Source: Diphasiastrum complanatum
Taxonomy: Eukaryota > Streptophyta > Lycopodiopsida > Lycopodiales > Lycopodiaceae
DNA length: 64,000 bases
Reading direction: 5' to 3'
Assembly (NCBI GenBank): GCA_029204225.1
Contig: CM055113.1
Location: 5,982,647 to 6,046,646 of the forward strand
Part shown: one piece after another, positions 56,952-64,000 of the stretch
How the letters are laid out: the number at the start of each line of letters is the position of its first letter
How positions within the stretch are numbered: position 1 is the stretch's first letter
Program-made: the position numbers and the translations under genes
The notes under the pieces: generated by a model
Databases searched by the model: none
The model's input: the letters and a program-made list of their open reading frames with translations, nothing else
What the model was told of the DNA's origin: nothing

Positions 56952-57960
56952 ATATGTTATCAGTAAGTAGAATTATCGATTTAGGTCATAGGGTAGAGTT
57001 TGAGTCTGATCAATGCTGAATTATCGATAGGACAAATAAAATCCTTGCACTCGACAAGAGGCATGGACACTTATATAGACTGTCGCATTGTTATTCTGAC
57101 AATAAAGCATTACTTTGGCATTATAGATTAGGACACTTGAATCATACATCTGTGTCGAACATGTCCAGAAAATCCTTAGCACTTGATCTCAACTATCCGG
57201 CTAACAAAGTCAATCTCCCTATCTATCATAGCTGCATCCTTGGAAAATAGACTATGATTCCTTTTAGATCGAGTCATATGCATGCAACAAAAGAAGTTCT
57301 AGATGTTGTTCATTCAGATATATGTGGTCCAATGCAAATTATGTCGTTTCTTGATGCAAAGTATTTCATTACCTTCATTGACAAATATTTGGGAAGAATA
57401 GCTATTTATTTTATTAACCAGAAATCGGAGCCTTTCAAAATATCTCGACAATTCAAAGAGCATGCAGAAATGGAAACTGGTAAAATAATTAAAGCACTGA
57501 GGTCCGACAACCGGGGAGAGTACATCTCTATCAAATTCAAGGAGTATTGCCTTAACAATGGCATTGAGCAACAATTCATTACCTCCTATTCGCCTCAGTC
57601 AAATTGGCTTGCTGAGAGAAAGAACAAAACCTTAGTCGAATCGGCTAAGTGTATGATTGCTCATGCGACGGGATGAAGCTATTTCCATTGTAGCTTATAT
57701 TCATAACAGATAAATGACTAAAGGTCTCTCAAACAAAACACTTATGAATTTTGGCAACCATCATTATCAAACCTACAAGTTTTTGGATGTATCGTTTATG
57801 TGCAAATACCGCAAGACCTCAGGAAGAAGCTCAACTTGTAGAGTATCAAATCTAATTTCATTAGCTACACTACTTTAGATAAAGCTTATAAGCTATATGA
57901 TCTTGTTGAGTCGAAGATATTCACCAGTCGGGATATCATTTTCATCGAAGATCAGTTTAT
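56952..57960 (+). pseudogene. copia pre-integrase and integrase (C5)
   Basis: LLWHYRLGHLNHTS and HSCILGK lead to TAG 57248-57250 (a Gln position), then MIPFRSSHMHATKEVLDVVHSDICGPM, KYFITFIDKYLGRIAIYF, ALRSDNRGEYISIKF (Gly to Arg next to the second catalytic Asp) and QSNWLAERKNKTLVESAKCM with the catalytic Glu. Beyond a stop at 57676 the C-terminal block continues in other frames (LQVFGCIVYVQIPQDLRKK near 57.77 kb). Confidence 0.88.
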
Positions 57961-58353
57961 TGACCTCAAAGGCAAGGGCAAAGCTCATATGGTCAAACTA
58001 CCAGACTCTCCCAAAGTATCGAATACTTATGTTCCCAAGTCGACTATTCCTATTGAAGGTCCTAGCTCGTCTACTTCAGAAGAACACTTATCAATAGCGA
58101 ACCTAAGAAGATGATGTTGTAGCTCAACAACTACAACATGATGAAAATAATCAACTTCGTTCATTTTTTCAAAAGATCGACAAGAGAACAAGGACCACCT
58201 ATAAGATATATCGATGAGTCTGCAGCTTATCTTGTTCAAGAGCCGACTATTGTCGAAGAGGCACTCAGTCAGCCCAATTCCGATCTTTGGAAAGAAGCTA
58301 TGGATAAGAATATTCATCTTTTATCAAGAACCAGGCTTGGACTTATTAGCAAC
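57961..58353 (+). pseudogene. copia linker and first RT residues (C5)
   Basis: The linker ends with RYIDESAAYLVQEPTIVEEA, then NSDLWKEAMDKN, the usual RT opening, and breaks just after where KN-x-W is read in a shifted frame. The next bases are the G3 LTR. Confidence 0.78.
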
Positions 58354-59141
58354 TGTGCTAACACAAAGAAAATAAAAAGAAATAAATAAAACTCCGTGGC
58401 ATATGTTTTGTAAGTCCACGTATGAGTATCTGTCAATAAACTTCAACCATGGCATGTGTTTTGTAAGCCCATGAGTAAAAGCTTAAATAATAATAAAATA
58501 GCTTAAACTTAGATTTAGAACTTAGACTTAGGAAACTTAAGATTAGAAATATTTTTAAGTTTTCCTAAGTTAAAAAACTTTGAAGTTCTAAATCCTAAGT
58601 TAGAAGTTCTAGAAAAGCTAGAAATAGATTAGTCCCATAAGTTAGTAGATACTTATGGAAGACCCTCCTTGCCATAAAAGGAGAGGTATAAATGCCTTGT
58701 AAACAACACTCTGAGATTATGCTAAATTGCTCTCTCTTGAGATTATCATTCTATTTCTTTGTGTTCCCATTGGAAGGTGCATAGCTTGAGGGAAGGTGCT
58801 CGGGCCTCCTCTTGCCTCCTTTCATTGGATTATTGTGGCATGCTTTAATTGTTATTTATTAGTTAGCCGCAATTTATCTTTCAGGTGTTAATTTAGGTCT
58901 TATTTTAGCAACCTTGCTAGTTGGGTTTGCCTTAGCAAGGATTTTTCTTGTTATTTCTAATTAGCTTTATTTCCGTTCGGGCACTAGTTGGGTAAGCCTT
59001 AGTGCTCTCATCTTTGTTGATTATTTTCGTATTTCCATTAAAGCTTGTTGTAGAAACTTAGAAAGTGGACGATCCTTTACATCCCTATACTACATTTGTA
59101 AGTAGATCTAGCCATCGTACGAACTAGAAATACTTCCAACA
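58354..59141 (+). repeat. 5' LTR of G3
   Basis: It starts TGTGCTAACAC at the break in C5 RT and ends CTTCCAACA, giving 788 bp with TG...CA ends. TATA-like TATAAAT is at 58687. Only one copy lies in the window, so the start is inferred from the C5 break. Confidence 0.78.
58687..58693 (+). promoter_or_regulatory. TATA box in G3 LTR
   Basis: GAGGTATAAATGCC, about 330 bp into the LTR. Confidence 0.5.
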
Positions 59142-59142
59142 T

Positions 59143-59157
59143 TGGTGTCGTTGCCGC
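59143..59157 (+). other. primer binding site of G3
   Basis: TGGTGTCGTTGCCGC, a variant of the tRNA-Asp-type site found in G1 and G2. Confidence 0.75.
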
Positions 59158-59991
59158 TTTTTAAGTATTTTTTTACCTAGCTTCTTCTCCTTTTTGTTTT
59201 GTCGCTTCCGTGTTGTATGTTTGCTTGTTTGCCTGTCTTCTATCTACCAACAACAGCACGAGGCTTCTCTCCAGGTTCTACATGAGCTGCGGAGCAACTT
59301 ATCAAGCCGGGGAGAAGCAACAAAAGAGTCAACTTGGGCATTTTCTTTGAAAAGAAATGACCCAAGTGACTTTTTTTTTAACCAACCAGGTATATCAGAA
59401 TTCACCAGTTTGTCTGCAGCCCTAACAGACCCTGATATTTCATTTTATCACCTCCATGAATTTTGACCACGGTTAGATTCTGAGAAAACAGCCTAATATA
59501 CTGTCAAAATCCCTTATTTCTCACCCAAATCTTTGTCCTAGAATTCGTCGGCTTCACTGAGGCTAGATCTCATCAAGATCAGTCCTCCAGCAGCTCCGCG
59601 AATTCTATCTTCGAGATTTTGATTGTTTTCTGTCAGAAAGTCACATTTTTTCCCATATTCCATATCTGCCAATAAAACCTCTATGTTGGAATTTGTTATC
59701 CAGCCTAGGAAATTGTTCTCAGTGAGTACGATTTTTCTATTCTACCCGCGAATTCTGAAAGTACAATTTTTTTTCAAAAAATCTAAAAATCACTATTCTG
59801 ACATTCAAAACTCCTTGTCAGAATTCGTGAGTGTTACAGTTCAATTTATCTGTCTCTCCACAAATTTTCAGCCTGTCCGCGAATTCTATCGCGACCAGAA
59901 AGGCCAGTTTTTTGTCCTACACTATCCATTTTGCAAGCAAACTGCCTTTTTGCCAAGTACAGTACTGATCTGTTCATCTGTATTCTGCATC
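59158..59991 (+). other. G3 untranslated leader
   Basis: About 830 bp with no long gag-frame reading and no TCTCGACCGA or CTTCGCC cluster, unlike G1 and G2. GAATTC(T/G)-containing phrases (CGCGAATTCT and GAATTCGT) recur six or more times between 59540 and 59890. Confidence 0.55.
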
Positions 59992-61377
59992 ATGTCTCAT
60001 GACTGTGCTGAATCTTCTAATCTGGCTCCTCCACAACTAGAACGTAGAATTTCACGTATCGATGCACCAAAGTACGATGGAGAATCTGACCCAGTCTGAT
60101 TTCTCCAAGACTTTGATAATGCATGCCATTTTTATGGAGATACCTCTGAAACTGAAAAGCTTCGACTATTTTCCATGGTACTCTATGGAACCACCAAGGA
60201 GTGTTATTTGAATCTCAAAGCTCTTGATCTTGCTTCTTGGACCACCCTCAAGGACGCTCTCATCAAGCGTTTCAAACCATCCAAACTGACTCAGAGCCCG
60301 TTCATTCAAATTACCCATATCAAGATGCGTCGCAAAGAGTCTGTTTGAAACTACATTGCGCGTTTTAAACGTCTCAAAGTAGAATGTGTTGATGAAAACA
60401 TCACTGAACGTATGGCCACAAAATTGTTCTTAGTTGGATTGCCAAAAAACATCTGCCATGAACTCAAACCGGTTGACCTTTATGATCAACTTAAAGATGT
60501 GATGACCGATGCTATCCGTGAGGAAGACGAAGGTTTCGACGATGACTTTGACCATCGTGAAAAGAAATCTAAGAATCCAGACCATCCTAATCACCCGAAG
60601 TCTGACAATATGGCTCAGTCTTCTGAACTTCTCCATTAAATGGAAACCTGGCAAAACACTCAACAATCTCATATGGATAAACTCACTACCGATTTCCAAA
60701 CTGCCATGAAACAGATTGCTGAGAAATCCTTTCTAGCAAGGGAAAATGTCTGGTGTCCAATTTGCTCACAGCATCACACTGCTAATGAATGCCCTCAACT
60801 GCGAAACCATTTTCCAATAGCCACCAGACCCACCTTCTATCGAGCTTATTGCCCTTACCCTCCACAACAGCCTGTGCCACGACCAAGGGTCTACCAACCA
60901 CGACCAATTACACCAAATCAATACCCATCACCACGTCAACAGTTTGTCGTTAACCAACCTGCCCCACAAAATGTTGTCCATTATCTTGATCCGAATACCA
61001 TCGATCCGACAACCTACTATGTGGAAGACAATACTCAACCGCAATACTCTACTGAAACGGTTGTTTATTATACCTATGATTCTAATGCTCAAACAATGGA
61101 TCCCAATGCCCAAGCTTACAATCCAAACCAAGTTGTCTTTGCCGCACATCAACTGCCCGCAATACGAGGATGTTTTATCTGTGCAGATAAACATCCTAGT
61201 ATTTGCTGCCCAGATAAACTCCGTTTTTCTCCAGCTTGTGAAAACTGTGGTATTGAACATCATGTAAAGGACTACTCATCCCGATCTAAGCCTGTTGCTC
61301 ATGTCTGTTCAGTGCAAGTAGAAACCTTACCCATTGAAACTCATCCTACTTGGGTCTTGACTCGGGCACAAACTTGA
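59992..61377 (+). pseudogene. gag: gypsy gag (G3)
   Basis: A single frame of about 460 codons from ATG 59992 is broken by TGA 60097-60099, TGA 60346-60348 and TAA 60637-60639; the first two fall at Arg positions. Capsid: RRISRIDAPKYDGESDP, FLQDFDNACHFYGD, RFKPSKLTQSPFIQITHIKM, FLVGLPKNICHELKP. Then an acidic coiled segment, a zinc block VWCPICSQHHTANECP, a Pro/Gln/Tyr-rich linker (about 60840-61140), and Cys-rich blocks CFICADKHPSICC and CENCGIEHHVKDY. It is collinear with G2 gag, including the unusual two to three zinc blocks. Confidence 0.92.
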
Positions 61378-61703
61378 ATGCCAAGCTTCTACAATTGCAC
61401 CTAGCAAAACTCAGCCACAGGCTGTTCCTCCAAGTAAAGATTCAACCCCGATAGTTTACCCTCACCCATCTGAAAAAATTCGGCTGCATCATCAGTATCA
61501 CCAGCAAATCTGCAATGCCAACCAACAATCTTCCATTTCCCATAAAGCACCTCACAAGCCCTTTGAAAGCAAAACCCTTGAAGGTACCGAAGTTTGGGGA
61601 GATTTACTTTGCCAATGTCACTCTTTCTTTCCATGTACTCTGGAAGCATGCTGGCTAGTGGAAACAACAGATCCAATCCAATAACACCACCACTATTGAC
61701 GAG
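61378..61703 (+). other. spacer before protease (G3)
   Basis: No plus-strand frame stays open, though fragments such as ELSEMPLHLTN lead into protease, suggesting decayed coding sequence. Confidence 0.5.
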
Positions 61704-62246
61704 TTGTCTGAAATGCCCTTACATCTAACCAATCCACTCAGCAAACGAGGCAACATCAAAATCCCAGCTACCCATCATCAATCTCGTGAAGTTTTAGCAG
61801 TACTCGATGGTGGCTCCGGTGTCAATATCATTTTCACATCCCTCATGATAGAATGGAATCTGAGAGACAAGCTAGCCAAACCCACTTGTCAACTTCAGAT
61901 GGTTGATCAAAATGTGGTTCGACCTACCGGTTTCCTTCCACACGTGCTGATCAAACTAGGAGGTCTCAAGTTTTTTGTTGATCTCGTAGTACTTGATATT
62001 CCCAATAATGTCTATTCTTATGAATTACTACTTGGTCGTCCGTGTCTCACCAATGCACGAGTCGTTCATGACTGGAGCAAAGGTCGAGTCACTTTTGAAA
62101 ATTGTGACAGTCCTGCCACCATTGATTCAACGGGTAAACTCAAACCTGCACGCATCCATGACGAAGGGTCCTCAACCACCAACTCAGTATACCAATCCAA
62201 CCACGAAAAAGGTCATTATGTTAAATCTACTGATATCATAAACTAG
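61704..62246 (+). pseudogene. gypsy aspartic protease (G3)
   Basis: A 180-codon frame with the retropepsin pattern: VLAVLDGGSGVNIIFTSLM, where Asp of DGGSG would be catalytic (the usual motif is D-[ST]-G, so the second residue is unusual), then FFVDLVVLDIPN and YELLLGRPCLTNARVVHDW, the conserved ILGRPxL-type ending. The frame differs from gag, so a frameshift lies between. Activity is doubtful. Confidence 0.85.
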
Positions 62247-62276
62247 ATCACAGTCTAGCTACCATTGATTGTATGA

Positions 62277-63053
62277 ATGCCGATTACTGTGCTCAGCATC
62301 AGGATAATTATACCTCTCCACTCCCGATCGATCACCACCAATTACCTGATCTGGATACACCTATCATCAATATCAATTTTTATTGATATCCTTTTACACC
62401 ATGATGAGTTACTAAATGTTGCATGGCTACCTACTAATGAATCAGACGATTTATTCATCGATGACGAGAATGTTTTACAAATTCAGATTTGTCCAGAAGA
62501 TTTGCACATTTCTGATATTCAGATCCTCAATTACATGGAGGCACTTCCACTTTGGGTTTATCCGCAACATGCTTCCAAGGTGGAACCAGTTGCCAAGGTT
62601 GCAATTGAGAAACCTGAGACAAAATTCTATCGTCCCAAACGCCCACACTATCCATGGGATCTATGTGAGGAGGAGACCATCTTTCAAATTGATGACGAGA
62701 CCCTCCATGACGTACCAACTGTCCCTCATCTACACACCTCTCCACCACCAAAGCCTCAACCACGTGGTCATACTATGAAAGAGAAAATGAAAAAACCACT
62801 TCATATTCAACCGCCTGGTGACCTCACAATTGTTAGGGAAGTTCCTGAGATTGCCTCTCTTCCTACACCAGCCCTCGAACATTCCCAATCACCATCCCGA
62901 CAGGAGAAAGGCAAGGCTCCCTCGAATCTCCAGCCCATGATGTTCCTGCATACTTTAAGGACTATACGATCGAGGATGTCACAATCCAATTACCCCAAGC
63001 TCAACATGAGCCAACTAGTAATTCACCCTACGAAGGCCCTGCACAAACTATAA
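62277..63053 (+). pseudogene. protease-RT spacer region (G3)
   Basis: A 258-codon frame links protease and RT: acidic (NESDDLFIDDENVLQ), then VYPQHASKVEPVAKVAIEKP and a Pro-rich basic segment with PPPKPQPRGH. Such long, poorly conserved spacers are usual in this gypsy group. It ends where RT starts in another frame. Confidence 0.6.
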
Positions 63054-64000
63054 CCCTTTCTCTGAGTGAGCCAAATGAAACCAACAAATATTTTGTCCAT
63101 GTCAGAGCTCATCTCAATCATGAACAACGCAGATGGCTTGAAAAGCTCCTGCAAAAATATAGACATGTCTTTGCATGGACCTATAAAGACATGAAAGGCT
63201 TCTCACCCCAAGTAGCTGTGCATTGTATCCCGCTTAAACCGGGTGCGAGGCCCACTACTAGTCGTCCATACAGATGCAATCCCATCTATAAGGCCAAGAT
63301 CAAAGAAGAATTACAATGCCTCTTCAATGCGGGATTTATCTATGAAATCGAGCACACTGAGTGGGTCTCCCCAATTGTCATCGTTCTCAAGAAAAATGGA
63401 AAACTTCAAATCTGTGTTAACTTTAAGAAACTTAACGTCGTCACCGAATGTGATCATTTTCCATTACCTTTCGGAGAATCCATCTTAGAAAATCTAGCAG
63501 GAGATGAGGCTTACTCCTTCTTGGATGGCTTTAGAGAATACAATATGATCCAAATCGCTGAAGAAGATCAACATAAAACCGCTTTTTCCATAGAATGGGG
63601 AACCTTATGCTGGAAAGTCATGCCCTTTGGTCTCTGCAATGCTCCTAGCACCTTCCAACGTGTTATGCAAGCGGCCTTTTCTCAGTAGATGGGCAATACC
63701 TTAGACATTTACTTGGACGATTTAGGAGCACATTCAGAAAAAACACGTCGTCTGTCTGTGCTCAAAATTTTTTGTATCTAATGTCAATGCTTCGGCATCT
63801 CTCTTAATCTATAAAAATGCCAGATCTGGGTAACACATGGTATTGTGTTAGGACATATTATTTTCCAAAATGGCATTGCCACTGACCCTGAAAAGATCCT
63901 TATCATTCAAAATCTATCGGAACCGCGTACGATATGTGAAGTTTACTCTTTCCTTGGCCATGCCAACTACTATCGGTGCTTCATTCTCGATTTCGGTAAC
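63030..64000 (+). pseudogene. gypsy reverse transcriptase (G3, partial)
   Basis: The frame carries EQRRWLEKLLQKYRHVFAW, KDMKGFSPQVAVHCIPLKPG, AGFIYEIEHTEWVSPIVIVLKKNGK, CVNFKKLN (relatives have Asp in place of this Asn), motif A YSFLDGFREYNMI with its Asp, and MPFGLCNAPSTFQRVMQ. TAG at 63686-63688 interrupts just before motif C IYLDDLG, which follows in the same frame. Further on FLGHANYYRCFI leads toward RNase H. It is cut by the window end. Confidence 0.92.

Larger units (their letters stand above)
55705..58353 (+). mobile_element. Ty1/copia element C5, interrupted by G3
   Basis: Primer site, leader, gag, knuckle, protease, integrase and the first residues of RT are present in order, with many stops. 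It is cut at about 58353 by the G3 LTR. It is a family separate from C1/C7 and from C2, with its protease Asp intact. Confidence 0.9.
58354..64000 (+). mobile_element. Ty3/gypsy element G3 (continues beyond the window)
   Basis: LTR 58354-59141, primer site, leader, gag, protease, spacer and RT in order on the plus strand. It interrupts C5. The element runs off the window end within RT/RNase H. Stops in gag and RT make it a pseudo-element. Confidence 0.92.

Overview
The window is nuclear DNA from a land plant with a large, repeat-rich genome. Almost everything recognisable is LTR-retrotransposon sequence: Ty1/copia elements primed by initiator-Met tRNA, and Ty3/gypsy elements with a tRNA-Asp-like primer site. 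They are nested, truncated and full of stop codons. One host-like gene stands out, a small secreted HNH-nuclease-family protein at 16.2 kb. The species cannot be fixed from the sequence; a fern or other large-genome plant would fit, but that is inference.

Layout. 1-8671: a decayed copia element (C1) split by a young, complete copia insertion (C2, 1962-7473). C2 has 613-bp LTRs and a perfect GTTCA target duplication. 8672-13860: broken pieces of other copia elements, including a minus-strand relative of C2 (LTR 10311-11133) and a plus-strand RT/RNase H end with its 3' LTR (C3). 13861-16700: low-copy-looking DNA with short tandem repeats, then the HNH gene with a TATA box and a likely 5'UTR intron. 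16.7-28.7 kb: mostly featureless DNA, with a 262-bp near-palindrome (18.5 kb), a long (CG)n(GA)n microsatellite (25.1 kb) and a stray copia primer site (26.3 kb).

28.7-43.75 kb: two related gypsy-type elements arranged head to head. G0 (minus) has an LTR and a long unrecognised ORF. G1 (plus) has LTR, primer site, leader and partial gag. Both carry clusters of the motif TCTCGACCGA. A complete minus-strand copia element (C7, 36267-42080) sits inside the G1 leader, flanked by ATGAA. 44.1 kb: a second, 407-bp near-palindrome. 45.4-47.0 kb: minus-strand copia RT/RNase H (C4). 47.0-50.4 kb: a gypsy deletion derivative (G2) in which gag runs straight into integrase. 51.9-52.1 kb: a minus-strand copia protease scrap (C6). 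55-58.35 kb: a decayed copia (C5), interrupted by gypsy G3 (58354 to the window end: LTR, primer site, gag, protease, reverse transcriptase).

No retroelement here has a full set of intact genes. Most in-frame stops sit where a C-to-T or G-to-A change explains them (often CGA to TGA), as expected of methylated, silenced repeats. The points most worth following are the bacterial-type HNH gene, the two palindromes, the TCTCGACCGA clusters, a group of copia copies with Asn in place of the protease catalytic Asp, and the unrecognised G0 ORF.
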